Part shown: positions 24,692 to 33,669 of the stretch, in pieces
Layout: every line of letters begins with the position of its first letter
Numbering within the stretch: position 1 is the stretch's first letter
From: Thermoleophilia bacterium
GTDB lineage: Bacteria > Actinomycetota > Thermoleophilia > BMS3ABIN01
Length of the DNA: 34,972 nt
Direction of reading: 5' to 3'
NCBI GenBank assembly: GCA_030650885.1
Contig: JAUSDE010000132.1
Location: 1 to 34,972, forward strand
Program-made: the position numbers and the translations under genes
Notes under the pieces: model-generated
Seen by the model: only the letters and a program-made list of their open reading frames with translations
The model's database searches: none
What the model was told of the DNA's origin: nothing

Positions 24692-26932
24692 TCACGCCCG
24701 GCGCAACCACTCTATCGAATCGCCGAAGACCCGCTCGACCTCGTCTCTCAACAGCGCGTTCTCTGGCCGCTTCAACTCCGGATCGGTCTCAACCAGCTCA
24801 AACGCCTTCTCGCGTGCCAGTTTTAAAACCTCCTGGTCGCGGGCCAGCCGCGCCAGCCGCAGATCAGGCAGCCCGGACTGCCTGGCGCCGAACAGCTGGC
24901 CCTCGCCACGTATCTCCAGGTCGATGTCAGCCAGCGCAAAGCCGTCCGCTGTCGTAGTCATGGCGCTCAGGCGCTGCTCACCGGAATCCGTCTTCGGATC
25001 ACCAAACAACAGGCAGCAGGACTCATGTTCACCACGCCCGACCCGCCCTCGAAGCTGGTGCAGCTGCGCCAGGCCGAAACGGTCCGCTTCCTCCACCAGC
25101 ATCACCGTGGCGTTGGGTACGTCCACGCCGACCTCGATCACCGTCGTCGTCACGAGCACCTGGACCTCTCCGGCGGCGAATCGCCCCATAGTCTCCTGCT
25201 TGGCCCGGGACGGCATCTGCCCGTGCAGCACAGCGACGCGATAACCGGCGAACTCGCTCCCAGCCAGGCGTTCGGCTTCACTCTCAACGGCCTTCGCCTC
25301 CAGCGCCTCTGATTCTTCGATCAGCGGACAGACGACAAAACACTGCCTGCCGGCGTCAAGCTGCTCGCGGATAAAACCATAGGCGCCGGATCGCTTCACC
25401 TCGGGCACCAGCCAGGTCCGAATTCGCTGGCGCCCCGCAGGCAGTGAACTGATAGTGCTGACATCCAGATCGCCGTAAAGCGTCAATGCCAAGGTCCTCG
25501 GAATCGGCGTCGCAGTCATGTGCAACACATGCGGCGTGACTCCCTTCCTCGTCGCCTTGTCGGCCAGCTCGTCCCGCTGGCGTACTCCAAAACGGTGCTG
25601 TTCGTCGACTACCACCACCGCCAGTTGCCTGAAGGTGACGTCCTTCTGGATAAGGGCGTGTGTACCTACTGCTATATCTATCTCACCGGCAGCCAGAGCA
25701 TGAAGCAGCGCTTTCCGCTCGGCCGTTTTAAGCCGGCTGGACATGAAGGCGACGCGCACTCCGAGCGTCCCGAGCATCTGCTCCAGACTGTAATAATGTT
25801 GCTCGGCCAGCACCTCAGTTGGAGCCATCAGCGCCGCCTGCCGTCCATCCTCTACCGCCCTGAGCATCGCGTAGACAGCTACGACCGTCTTGCCAGAGCC
25901 AACGTCGCCCTGGAGCAGCCGCTGCATGGGCGCCTCGCCCCTGAGGTCGGTGGAGATCTCCTCACAGACACGGAACTGGTCATCGGTCAGCTTGAACGGC
26001 AACGAACGGACAAAGTCCTTTGTCAGCCCGCCCACCTCGCGCAGCGCCATGCCCTGCCGCTTCTTCCTGAATCGCTGGCGGTGACTGAGCAGTCCTACCT
26101 GCATCAGATAGAGCTCCTCGAATATGAGTCGCCCCTCTGCGGTTCTGAAATCCTGTGCAGATCGCGGAAAATGCATGGCGGTAATTGCGTCCGGGCGCAA
26201 TGGCAACATCAGCTCCGCCCTGAGTGCGGACGGCAACGGATCAGCCAGCCGCGCAGCCAGCGGGCGAACCCGGCCCAGCCAGCCGCGCAGGCGTTTCACC
26301 GATATTTTCTCCGTGGTGGGGTATATGGGAACAAAGCCCGTTGTATGCAGCCCTGCGACAGGAGTCAGCCCGCCTGCATCACGCGGTACTGCGCCTCCCT
26401 GCAGCCCTTCGGATGCATCCGGCCCCGAACCCCGCTTCGCCAGAACTTCATGACTTCGAACCTTATATATGCTGCCGCCGGCTCCCTCGTAAGTGCCGCG
26501 CAAAAGCAGTTCGTCACCAGCCGTCAGCTGGCCGGCCAGATAATCCTGGTTATACCAGACGGCCTCCATGTAGCCGGTCTCATCCTTGACCATCGCCTTG
26601 ACCAGGCGCAGGCTGCGCCGCCTGGTACGCTGCAGGGCTACCTTCTGCACCATGCAGCGCACAGTCGCCTCCTCCCCCAGTTTCAGCTCGCCGATCTGCT
26701 TCTGGCTGGTAAAATCCTCATGCCGGGAGGGAAAGTGGAAGATCAGATCGCCAAGGGTCTCGATGCCGATTTTTTTAGCGGCCGCGGCCAGCGTCGGCCC
26801 GACACCCGGCAGCGTGGCAAGTGGCTCGTCCAGCTCTGGAGGGTTCATGAATGACTTGGAAGTGCGGGGAAGTTGAGTGCTCCGGAGTGGGGCAAGCCCG
26901 GCGAATTCGGTAAGGCACCGGGCTTTAGTCAT
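24692..26932 (-). CDS. recG: ATP-dependent DNA helicase RecG
   Basis: RecG remodels stalled replication forks and branched recombination intermediates. Wedge-domain sequence (LPGVGPTLAAAAKKIGIETLGDLIFHFP) precedes the helicase core: LLQGDVGSGKTVV (Walker A), DEQHRFGV (Walker B), TATPIPRT (motif III) and VTTTVIEVGVDVPNAT and QLRGRVGRGE (motifs V and VI). The track start at 27037 lies in the promoter. I choose ATG at 26932 (MTKARCLTEF) because AAGGAG is five to six bases upstream, giving 746 residues; ATG at 26848 is the alternative. Plus-strand ORFs across it are shadows. Confidence 0.97.
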   Translation of the reverse strand: MTKARCLTEFAGLAPLRSTQLPRTSKSFMNPPELDEPLATLPGVGPTLAAAAKKIGIETLGDLIFHFPSRHEDFTSQKQIGELKLGEEATVRCMVQKVALQRTRRRSLRLVKAMVKDETGYMEAVWYNQDYLAGQLTAGDELLLRGTYEGAGGSIYKVRSHEVLAKRGSGPDASEGLQGGAVPRDAGGLTPVAGLHTTGFVPIYPTTEKISVKRLRGWLGRVRPLAARLADPLPSALRAELMLPLRPDAITAMHFPRSAQDFRTAEGRLIFEELYLMQVGLLSHRQRFRKKRQGMALREVGGLTKDFVRSLPFKLTDDQFRVCEEISTDLRGEAPMQRLLQGDVGSGKTVVAVYAMLRAVEDGRQAALMAPTEVLAEQHYYSLEQMLGTLGVRVAFMSSRLKTAERKALLHALAAGEIDIAVGTHALIQKDVTFRQLAVVVVDEQHRFGVRQRDELADKATRKGVTPHVLHMTATPIPRTLALTLYGDLDVSTISSLPAGRQRIRTWLVPEVKRSGAYGFIREQLDAGRQCFVVCPLIEESEALEAKAVESEAERLAGSEFAGYRVAVLHGQMPSRAKQETMGRFAAGEVQVLVTTTVIEVGVDVPNATVMLVEEADRFGLAQLHQLRGRVGRGEHESCCLLFGDPKTDSGEQRLSAMTTTADGFALADIDLEIRGEGQLFGARQSGLPDLRLARLARDQEVLKLAREKAFELVETDPELKRPENALLRDEVERVFGDSIEWLRRA

Positions 26933-26944
26933 GGCCTCTCCTTC

Positions 26945-26988
26945 TTGCAATTCCGGAGCGGCTATAGCATAATGTCGCCTTGTGTAAA
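26945..26988. promoter_or_regulatory. Interleaved divergent promoters of recG and rpmB
   Basis: Plus: TTGCAA (26945-26950), 17 bases, CATAAT (26968-26973), for rpmB. Minus: TTTACA (26988-26983), 16 bases, TATAGC (26966-26961), for recG. The two core promoters overlap, so polymerase at one would block the other. Confidence 0.6.
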
Positions 26989-27046
26989 AAGCAAGGAGCG
27001 TCCGGCCCCCTAAAAGGCCGTAGCGCCTGAAAAGCAAGGAATCCTG

Positions 27047-27274
27047 ATGTCACGAGTTTGCACTGTATGCGGCAAGAAGCCCGGCTACGGCAACAACCGC
27101 AGCCACTCCAACCGCGCCACCCGTCGCCGGTTCAACCCGAACCTGCAGAAGATCCGCATCGTCCAGAATGGCTCCCCCACCCGCGCCTATGTCTGCGCCA
27201 AGTGCATCAGCGCCGGCAAAGTGCAGAAGGTCGCGGTCGGCAAGTCCAGCGAGGCCGTCAAGGAAGCAGTCTAG
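27047..27274 (+). CDS. rpmB: Ribosomal protein bL28, zinc-binding form
   Basis: The 75-residue protein reads [35 protein letters not shown] and later RAYVCAKC. The two CxxC pairs mark the zinc form of bL28, a large-subunit ribosomal protein. AAGGAA lies five bases before the ATG. It is divergent from recG and ends at its own terminator, so it is monocistronic. Confidence 0.98.
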   Translation: MSRVCTVCGKKPGYGNNRSHSNRATRRRFNPNLQKIRIVQNGSPTRAYVCAKCISAGKVQKVAVGKSSEAVKEAV

Positions 27275-27302
27275 ACAAGAGGCAGAATCATATAAAGTTA
27301 CC

Positions 27303-27328
27303 AAAGCCTCCTCCGGGAGGCTTTTTTA
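27303..27328 (+). terminator. Intrinsic terminator after rpmB
   Basis: AAAGCCTCC and GGAGGCTTT pair around loop TCCG and a T run follows, 29 bases after the rpmB stop. Confidence 0.92.
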
Positions 27329-27476
27329 TTTCGTGAAACCTGCTCGTCATAAAGAAATAAGGAGAATCCCCGAGCTCCAAAAGCTACTTATTCGCCTTTC
27401 CAGACCGAATCTTAACTTAGATTACCTGTTATTGCCGGATGTCTTCATGCGGCGCGGTCCAAGTAAAGGGGTTGAG

Positions 27477-27857
27477 ATGGATTCTTCATTTACACTGGGT
27501 GTCGTACCAACTCTTCTGATCAGTCTGGCGGTTTACGTGTACTACGCGTTTTCGCTGATGACGATCGCAAGCAAGACCGACACTGAGAGCGGGTGGATGG
27601 CGTGGGTGCCGATCCTCAACCTGCTGCTCATGTGCAGGGTCGCCGGCAGGCCTGGATGGTGGCTTGTGCTGATGTTGATACCCCTGGTTAACATTGCCGT
27701 CCTGTTGATCGTCTGGATGGGCATCGCCGAGGCGAGAGGCTTCGCCAGCTGGTGGGGCGTCATGATGATCGTCCCGTTCGTCAATGTCATCGTTCCGGGA
27801 TACCTGGCATTCGCTGAAGGACACGGGATATCACACGGGACTCCGATCCATCATTGA
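27477..27857 (+). CDS. Small membrane protein, paralog 1 of 3 (DUF5684-like)
   Basis: The 126-residue protein has three to four hydrophobic segments: PTLLISLAVYVYYAFSLMTIASK, ESGWMAWVPILNLLLM, WWLVLMLIPLVNIAVLLIVWMGIAEA and WWGVMMIVPFVNVIVPGYLAFAEG. The pattern (tryptophan-rich loops, P-x-x-N turns, C-terminal VPGYLAFAE) resembles the DUF5684-type family of unknown function. AAAGGGG five bases before ATG 27477 fixes the start; the track start lies in rpmB. Two close paralogs follow in tandem. A sensor, channel or scaffold role cannot be read. Confidence 0.83.
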   Translation: MDSSFTLGVVPTLLISLAVYVYYAFSLMTIASKTDTESGWMAWVPILNLLLMCRVAGRPGWWLVLMLIPLVNIAVLLIVWMGIAEARGFASWWGVMMIVPFVNVIVPGYLAFAEGHGISHGTPIHH

Positions 27858-28006
27858 GGATCGAGGAGCACGCTGATTGAATCGACATCTCGCTGATCTG
27901 GTATCGCTGCACGGAACACCGTGGCAGACTGAGCGTGACTGAACGGTCGATTAGAACACGAGTACAGAAGGGCAAACGAGCATCGCGAGAATCGCAACAA
28001 GGCAGG

Positions 28007-28036
28007 ATGCGAAACCCCCATTCGGGGGTTTCGCAT
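28007..28036. terminator. Perfect 13-pair hairpin after paralog 1
   Basis: ATGCGAAACCCCC and GGGGGTTTCGCAT pair perfectly around ATTC. There is no long T run beyond the stem. It shares its A-run/C5/N4/G5/T-run core with the hairpins at 28529 and 29704. Probably a bidirectional terminator. Confidence 0.7.
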
Positions 28037-28089
28037 ATCTGATGCAGGTTATTGCCGCCTGACTGCGAAAAGAAGAGTAGCAAAAAGCT

Positions 28090-28118
28090 TTGCAAACCTT
28101 AATCGTCTTCAATATAAG
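28090..28118 (+). promoter_or_regulatory. Promoter of paralog 2
   Basis: TTGCAA, 17 bases and TATAAG lie just before the SD and ATG of paralog 2, implying a very short leader. Confidence 0.55.
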
Positions 28119-28131
28119 GAAAGGAGTGCAA

Positions 28132-28479
28132 ATGTCATCTGATATAATTTTTGGTGGAGGACCGGCGCTGATCATCTGGGCCGCGATCTATGCTTATTTC
28201 GCGTTCTCGTTGATGACCATCGCCAACAAGACGGGCACAGAGAATGCCTGGTTCGCGTGGATCCCGATTCTGAATTTTATCCTCATGCTTAACATCGCGG
28301 ATAAACCCATCTGGTGGATCCTTCTGATGTTCATCCCGTTCGTGAATATCGTCATAGCCATCATGATCTGGATGGCGATCGCCGAGGCACGGGGATTCCC
28401 CAACTGGTGGGGTATCCTGCTCATCGTCCCGATCGTCGGCGTTATCGTACCGGGATACCTGGCTTTCGCCGAACCCTAA
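28132..28479 (+). CDS. Small membrane protein, paralog 2 of 3 (DUF5684-like)
   Basis: The 115-residue protein is close to paralog 1: YAYFAFSLMTIANKTGTENAWFAWIPILNFILML, KPIWWILLMFIPFVNIVIAIMIWMAIAEARGFPNWWG and VIVPGYLAFAEP. Three to four membrane segments are visible. AAAGGAG five bases before ATG 28132 sets the start. It has its own promoter and trailing hairpin, so each paralog seems to be a separate transcription unit. Function unknown. Confidence 0.85.
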   Translation: MSSDIIFGGGPALIIWAAIYAYFAFSLMTIANKTGTENAWFAWIPILNFILMLNIADKPIWWILLMFIPFVNIVIAIMIWMAIAEARGFPNWWGILLIVPIVGVIVPGYLAFAEP

Positions 28480-28528
28480 GCCGGACAACCGTCACTACGA
28501 CGAAGCCTCTATAAACTACTTGCTTGAA

Positions 28529-28558
28529 CGGAAAAGCCCCCGAATGGGGGCTTTTCCG
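28529..28558 (+). terminator. Perfect 13-pair hairpin after paralog 2
   Basis: CGGAAAAGCCCCC and GGGGGCTTTTCCG pair perfectly around GAAT, 50 bases after the paralog 2 stop. It has the same core design as the hairpins at 28007 and 29704. Confidence 0.75.
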
Positions 28559-28743
28559 CATTCTGCATTAACCAGAGCCGTCCACCAGCATAATCGGGGC
28601 AGCCTACGCCCCGATCACATGTAGTAACCACGTTTATGCTCATTTATCATCCACTTTTGCCGACAGGCGATTAAAGTGTTTTCAACTGATATGTGTCAGT
28701 TCCCACGCTTGTCGAAAAAGTCCAAGAGAAAGGAGCGATCGTC

Positions 28744-29088
28744 ATGAATAATTCTTCCGGAGGTTCTGAATATCTGATTGTCCTTGGGCTATTGCTATAT
28801 GCCTGGCTAACTTACTGCCTCTACAGGATCGCATTGAAGGTAGGCATGGAGAATGCCGGTATTGCCTTCATCCCGTTCTTTAACATGATGTTGATCTGTG
28901 CCATGATTGACAAGCCTGCATGGTACGCAATCCTTTTTTTGGTGCCCGTGATTAATTTTTTCTGGAGCATCATTGTCTGGATGAGGCTCAGCGAGGAAGT
29001 CGGGCATTCGCGCTGGTTGGGGTTTGCGATGATCTTGCCGCTCTTCAATCTGGCAGTACCCGGATACCTCGCTTTTTCCAGGGAATAA
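28744..29088 (+). CDS. Small membrane protein, paralog 3 of 3, diverged (DUF5684-like)
   Basis: The 114-residue protein keeps the family plan: YLIVLGLLLYAWLTYCLYRIALKVGMENAGIAFIPFFNMMLI, KPAWYAILFLVPVINFFWSIIVWMRLSEEVGHSRWLG and LAVPGYLAFSRE. It is less similar to the other two than they are to each other; EARGF has become EEVGH. AAGGAG lies eight bases before ATG 28744. The chagasin-like lipoprotein starts 15 bases after its stop, so these two are probably co-transcribed. Confidence 0.83.
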   Translation: MNNSSGGSEYLIVLGLLLYAWLTYCLYRIALKVGMENAGIAFIPFFNMMLICAMIDKPAWYAILFLVPVINFFWSIIVWMRLSEEVGHSRWLGFAMILPLFNLAVPGYLAFSRE

Positions 29089-29103
29089 ATCGTAAGGAGG
29101 ATT

Positions 29104-29583
29104 ATGAAAGCTTTGATCAAGATTATGCCCGCTCTTGTAACCATCCTGGCGATGGCCACTTTCAGTGTCATCGGTTGCGGTGATGACAGTGACGAGACAT
29201 CTACCACAGTTACCGGGGCCGCATCGACGACGTCTGTGAAGTCGGCCGACGCGGGCGCGACCCTCGATGTCGCGGAACGTGACTCGGGAAGTTCGGTCGC
29301 CCTTAAACCTGGAGCAACGCTTGAAGTCACCCTGAGCAGCAATCCTTCCACAGGCTATCACTGGGTTGTTAGCTCGATCGATACGGGCTCTTTGCAGCAG
29401 GTTGGAGGGGCAGAGTACACGCCCGATCCGGACTCAGAGGGCCTGATCGGCTCCGGTGGCACGGATACTTTCAGGTTCAAGGCAATCTCGCCGGGGGACG
29501 CCACCATCGTGATGGACTACCTGACCCCCGACAACCAGCCGTCAGACACGACGTTCACTATCACGACTAACATTCAAGGTTAA
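29104..29583 (+). CDS. Lipoprotein with chagasin-type (I42) protease inhibitor domain
   Basis: The 159 residues begin with a lipoprotein signal, MKALIKIMPALVTILAMATFSVIGCGDD, Cys25 being the lipid site. A Ser/Thr linker follows, then one chagasin-like beta domain at about 55-158. Recognition loops are visible: NPSTGYHW (family NPTTGY), GSGGTDTFRFKAISPGDA (family GxxG) and YLTPDNQPSDTTF where the family has its RPW loop, here changed. Chagasins block papain-type cysteine proteases. GGAGG precedes ATG by three bases. It would sit on the outer membrane face; the target protease is unknown. Confidence 0.83.
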   Translation: MKALIKIMPALVTILAMATFSVIGCGDDSDETSTTVTGAASTTSVKSADAGATLDVAERDSGSSVALKPGATLEVTLSSNPSTGYHWVVSSIDTGSLQQVGGAEYTPDPDSEGLIGSGGTDTFRFKAISPGDATIVMDYLTPDNQPSDTTFTITTNIQG

Positions 29584-29703
29584 AAAACTGCGTCTTCGAG
29601 GAGATCGTACAGACTCTCAATAGCATGGTTTCGTGGGAAATATAAACGTTGCGAGGCAAAAAGATTCACATCGTCAACGTTCGTGAATCCATATTGGAAA
29701 GCA

Positions 29704-29739
29704 AGAGGCGAAAACCCCCGGACGGGGGTTTTCGCCTCT
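29704..29739. terminator. Perfect 16-pair bidirectional hairpin between chagasin-like gene and ribH
   Basis: AGAGGCGAAAACCCCC and GGGGGTTTTCGCCTCT pair perfectly around GGAC. It lies between convergent genes and can end both the plus transcript and the rib operon. Confidence 0.85.
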
Positions 29740-29771
29740 AAAACATTCCAGCTGACTGAGCTTACAGCGCT

Positions 29772-30245
29772 TTAAAGCGTCTTGACCAGCTGTGCCATCT
29801 CAATGGCGCCGGCAGCTGCCTGCCAGCCCTTGTTTCCGGCCTTGGTACCGGCCCTCTCGACCGCCTGCTCGATGGAATCGGTGGTGAGCACACCCATGGC
29901 TACGGGAACCTTGGTATCCATAGCTATTTTGGCGATGCCCTTGGAGACCTCACCGGCTACGTAATCGAAATGAGGCGTGCCGCCCCGGATTACCGCGCCG
30001 AGGGCGATGATGGCGTCATATTTGCCGCTCTCTGCCATCTTGGAGGCCACCAGGGGGATCTCGAAAGCCCCGGGGACCCAGGCTACCTCGATGGCGCCCT
30101 TGCCGGAGCCGTGCCTGATTATGCAATCCACGGCGCCGTCCAGCAGGCGCAATGAGATGAACTCGTTGAACCGGGCGATGACGATACCGAACTTCAGGCC
30201 CTTGGCGTCGAGCATCCCCTCATAACTCTTGTATTTTTCTGCCAT
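29772..30245 (-). CDS. ribH: 6,7-dimethyl-8-ribityllumazine synthase
   Basis: RibH condenses 3,4-dihydroxy-2-butanone 4-phosphate with the ribitylamino-pyrimidine to give lumazine, the penultimate step to riboflavin. The 157 residues carry [49 protein letters not shown] (catalytic His) and [30 protein letters not shown] lies seven bases before the ATG. It is the last gene of the rib operon. Confidence 0.98.
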   Translation of the reverse strand: MAEKYKSYEGMLDAKGLKFGIVIARFNEFISLRLLDGAVDCIIRHGSGKGAIEVAWVPGAFEIPLVASKMAESGKYDAIIALGAVIRGGTPHFDYVAGEVSKGIAKIAMDTKVPVAMGVLTTDSIEQAVERAGTKAGNKGWQAAAGAIEMAQLVKTL

Positions 30246-30313
30246 CAGCTGTTCCTTTCTGTCCAGATTTTCCGGTTCCGGCGGCTCCTTTGTCCGCCGC
30301 GACCCGTGAAGCC

Positions 30314-31600
30314 TTACTCGCTGCTCTTTTCATCTTCTTCCTCGAACCTCAGGTCCTGATGATGCAGGATGTGCCCCATCTTCGCCTTCTTGGTAGACAG
30401 GTACGCGACGTTCTCGCACTGGGGCGGCATCTCGATTGACACTCTTTCCACGATACTGAGACCGTATCCTTCCAGCCCTTTGATCTTCTTGGGGTTGTTG
30501 GTCATCTGGCGGATGGTGGTCAGCCCCAGGTCAACCAGGATCTGAGCGCCGATGCCATAATCGCGCAGGTCGGCGGGAAAGCCGAGCTCCTCATTGGCCT
30601 GGACTGTGTCCATACCCTGCTCCTGCAGCTCGTAGGCGCGTAACTTGTTGAGGATGCCAATGCCGCGTCCTTCCTGCGACATATACAGCAGCACGCCCTT
30701 GCCCTCCTCGTCGATCATGCGCAGTGCATGATTGAGCTGCTCGCCGCAATCGCAGCGCATGGAGTGGAAGACGTCTCCCGTCAGGCATTCGGAATGCACC
30801 CTCACGAGCACGTTCTCAGCGCCGTCAACGTCACCTTTGACCAGGGCCACATGCTCCTCGTTGTCCAGCAGGCTGCGGAAGCCGATGGCGCGGAAGTCGC
30901 CATATCTCGTCGGGAGCCGGGCGTCAGCAACGCGCTGCACCAGCTTCTCGTTCTTGCGCCGGTATTTGATCAGATCGGCCACGGTGACCATCTTGAGGTT
31001 GTGCTTTTTACAGTAGGGAATCAGGTCCGGCACCCTCGACATGGTGCCGTCCTCGTTCATGATCTCGCAGATGACGCCAGCTGGCTCCAGCCCGGCAAGC
31101 CGCGCCAGATCGACGCCGGCCTCAGTCTGGCCGGTGCGCTCCAGCACTCCGCCCGGCTTGGCCCGAAGCGGGAACACGTGGCCTGGCTGTACCAGGTCGG
31201 TGGGCTTTGCGCCGGGCATGATCGCAGTCTGTATCGTATGGGCCCGGTCGGCGGCTGAGATACCGGTGGTCACACCGTGCCGCGCTTCCACAGACACCGT
31301 GAAGGCCGTGCTGAAGGTGGCCTCGTTGTTCTGGACCATCTGAGGAAGATCAAGCTCGATGCACTTCTCGGGGGTCAGGGTCATACAGATGAGCCCGCGC
31401 CCGTACATGGCCATGAAGTTGATGGCGTCCGGTGTGGCGAACTGGGCCGCCATGGTGAGGTCGCCCTCGTTCTCCCTGTCCTCGTCGTCACAGACGACGA
31501 CGATCTTTCCCGCCTTGATGTCCTCTATCGCATCCTCGATACTGCTGAACGGTGAATCCGCTGCTTTTTCTTCCTGTTTTTCTGTATCCTTTTCTCCCAT
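30314..31600 (-). CDS. ribBA: Bifunctional DHBP synthase / GTP cyclohydrolase II
   Basis: The 428-residue protein joins two riboflavin enzymes. Residues about 15-225 are the RibB part, making dihydroxybutanone phosphate from ribulose 5-phosphate: [24 protein letters not shown] and [17 protein letters not shown]. Residues about 230-410 are GTP cyclohydrolase [23 protein letters not shown] with the three zinc Cys, and [26 protein letters not shown] lies just before the ATG. A charged N-terminal extension of about 15 residues precedes the RibB domain. Confidence 0.98.
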   Translation of the reverse strand: MGEKDTEKQEEKAADSPFSSIEDAIEDIKAGKIVVVCDDEDRENEGDLTMAAQFATPDAINFMAMYGRGLICMTLTPEKCIELDLPQMVQNNEATFSTAFTVSVEARHGVTTGISAADRAHTIQTAIMPGAKPTDLVQPGHVFPLRAKPGGVLERTGQTEAGVDLARLAGLEPAGVICEIMNEDGTMSRVPDLIPYCKKHNLKMVTVADLIKYRRKNEKLVQRVADARLPTRYGDFRAIGFRSLLDNEEHVALVKGDVDGAENVLVRVHSECLTGDVFHSMRCDCGEQLNHALRMIDEEGKGVLLYMSQEGRGIGILNKLRAYELQEQGMDTVQANEELGFPADLRDYGIGAQILVDLGLTTIRQMTNNPKKIKGLEGYGLSIVERVSIEMPPQCENVAYLSTKKAKMGHILHHQDLRFEEEDEKSSE

Positions 31601-31698
31601 TTTTCCTTCCTGCTCTCTGAGTTGATTTTAAAAACTGCTGCCGGTTCTTTTTGGACTGACTGCGTTGCAGTCCGCCCCGTGAATCGCGCCGCCTGGTT

Positions 31699-32352
31699 CT
31701 ACAAAAAGCCCCCCTCTGCCAGCTTTTCCAGGGTAAGGCCGCCTTCTCCCTGTCCTCCGGGAAGTCCGCCGCGCATGATCCTGTCCACGTACTTGCCTAG
31801 AACATCCGCCTCCAGGTTCACTTTATATCCGACTCCGTTATGGCCGAGTGTCGTGACTTTCACGGTGTGAGGTATCAGCGAGACGCTGAACTGGTCACGA
31901 TCGAGCCGGGCTATCGTCAGGCTGATGCCGTCGATGCCGATCGAACCCTGGGGCAGAAGATAGCGCCGTATCTCTTCCGGCGCTGAAAATGTGTAAAAAA
32001 TAGCATTGCCTTCAGGTCGGATGGAGACGATCTTGCCGGTGGCGTCCACATGGCCGAGCATCAGATGGCCGCCGAGCCGCGACGAGAGAGTCAGCGCCCG
32101 CTCCAGATTGACAATACTGCCACGCTTGAGGTCGCCCAGGTTGGTCTTCCTCAGGGTCTCAGGCATGACATCGGCGGAGAAAGTGCCGCTGCCGAAATCC
32201 CTGGCCGTAAGGCAGACGCCGTTAACGGCAATGGAATCGCCGAGCTGGCATCCCTCCAGGACCCTGTCCGCCTCGACAGTGATGACGCCTGATTCGGAGC
32301 CCATCTCAAGACTGACCAGCTTTCCAAGCTCTTCAACGATACCGGTGAACAT
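31699..32352 (-). CDS. ribE: Riboflavin synthase, alpha subunit
   Basis: This enzyme dismutates two lumazines into riboflavin and the pyrimidine precursor. The 217 residues start MFTGIVEELG and contain two lumazine-binding repeats: GVCLTARDFGSGTFSADVMPETLRKTNL and GISLTIARLDRDQFSVSLIPHTVKVTTLG. The ATG directly follows the ribD stop (TAGATG) with AGGAGG eight bases upstream inside ribD, so translation is coupled. Confidence 0.98.
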   Translation of the reverse strand: MFTGIVEELGKLVSLEMGSESGVITVEADRVLEGCQLGDSIAVNGVCLTARDFGSGTFSADVMPETLRKTNLGDLKRGSIVNLERALTLSSRLGGHLMLGHVDATGKIVSIRPEGNAIFYTFSAPEEIRRYLLPQGSIGIDGISLTIARLDRDQFSVSLIPHTVKVTTLGHNGVGYKVNLEADVLGKYVDRIMRGGLPGGQGEGGLTLEKLAEGGFL

Positions 32353-33477
32353 CTACCATTCCTCCTGAGTGGTATAGGCCGTGATCAGCACATCGTCACC
32401 CACGGCCTTGTGGGTGACACGATAGAGTGGCGTAGCTTCACCGACGAGCCGGAAGCCGCGTCCCTCGACGGGTGTCTTCGCATCTTTGCCGCCGATGAAC
32501 TTCGGCGCTATAAAAGTCATCACCTTGTCGATCGCGCCGGATTCCACGAAAGAAGCCGCCAGGGTCGGCCCGCCTTCGAGCAGCAGGCTGAGCGCGGCGG
32601 ATTCGCGGGAGCCCAGATGAAGCAACGCCTCACCCACATTGACCTGTTTGTCCAGCGTTCCGGTCCTGACGACTTCGACACCGGCATCCTCAAGCGCTTT
32701 GATCTTTTCCGCAGGCGCCGCCTCGGTCACGAAAACTAGTGTCTCCACTTCTCCGGACGTCTTCACCAGCTGGCTTTCCAGAGACAGGCCCGCCCTGGAA
32801 TCGAAGACGACCCTCAGGGGCTGGCTATAGTCACCGGGAATGCGGCATGTGAGCATCGGATCATCTATCTGGGCCGTGCCACTCCCGCAGGCGATGGCGT
32901 CCACCTCGCCCCGGAGCGCGTGAACCAGCGCCCTGCTTTCCTCGCCTGAGATCCATTTGGAATCGCCGGTGGAGGTGGCGATCTTTCCATCCAGGCTCAT
33001 GGCGCTCTTGAATATGACAAAGGGCAGGCCGGTGACCGCGTGCTTGCGAAAAGCTTCATTCTGGGAACGCGCACGTGCTGCAAGCAGGCCATCCAGCACT
33101 TCGACTTCCATTCCGGCCTCGCGCAGCTCTACGAGACCTTTGCCGTTGACCTTGGCTGACGGGTCAAGAGAAGCGACGACTACCCGGGAGATGCCCGAAT
33201 CCATGAGCGCCCGTGTACACGGTCCCGTGCGGCCATGGTGGCAACAGGGCTCGAGTGTGACAAAGATTGTGGCGCCGCTGATATCCCCGGTTGCTGACTT
33301 GATGGCGGCCACCTCGGCGTGGTCTTCGCCGGCGCGTTTGTGATAACCCTCGCCCAGGACTTCCTCACCACGGGCGATAACCGCGCCCACCGTGGGATTA
33401 GGGCTGGTCTTGCCCCTGCCCAGGTCGGCCAGATTGAGAGCCCTCTGCATGAAACTTATGTCGAGTCCGGTAACCAT
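32353..33477 (-). CDS. ribD: Bifunctional riboflavin deaminase/reductase
   Basis: RibD deaminates the GTP-derived pyrimidine and then reduces its ribose. The deaminase domain shows SPNPTVGAVI, HAEVAAI and PCCHHGRTGPCTRAL, which hold the zinc ligands. The reductase domain has KSAMSLDGKIATSTGDSKWISGEESR and LEGGPTLAASFVESG. I choose ATG at 33477 (MVTGLDISFMQRAL), giving 374 residues; the track start at 33564 lies in the leader. It is the first gene after the FMN riboswitch. Confidence 0.97.
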   Translation of the reverse strand: MVTGLDISFMQRALNLADLGRGKTSPNPTVGAVIARGEEVLGEGYHKRAGEDHAEVAAIKSATGDISGATIFVTLEPCCHHGRTGPCTRALMDSGISRVVVASLDPSAKVNGKGLVELREAGMEVEVLDGLLAARARSQNEAFRKHAVTGLPFVIFKSAMSLDGKIATSTGDSKWISGEESRALVHALRGEVDAIACGSGTAQIDDPMLTCRIPGDYSQPLRVVFDSRAGLSLESQLVKTSGEVETLVFVTEAAPAEKIKALEDAGVEVVRTGTLDKQVNVGEALLHLGSRESAALSLLLEGGPTLAASFVESGAIDKVMTFIAPKFIGGKDAKTPVEGRGFRLVGEATPLYRVTHKAVGDDVLITAYTTQEEW

Positions 33478-33511
33478 GTCAGATTGTCTTCCTTTATCGC
33501 CGCCGGCGGCT

Positions 33512-33542
33512 GCATCTTTAAGCGCAGCTGCGAATAAGATGC
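33512..33542 (-). other. Hairpin in the ribD leader
   Basis: GCATCTT and AAGATGC pair around a second nested palindrome, CGCAGCTGCG, about 35 bases before the ribD start. It could affect translation or mRNA stability. Function unknown. Confidence 0.45.
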
Positions 33543-33669
33543 AAGCTGCGGCATCCCTGATCACAAACGCGGCAGTTCTGAAAAATCATTTATTCAATGG
33601 AAGGCTTCGGGGGGATCCCGAGGAGGATGACGGCGCCGAATCTCGTCTGCTACCGGGGAGGCCGCCCAT

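Noticed and set aside
25520-26854. 444-residue plus-strand ORF
   Set aside because: Antisense shadow of recG.
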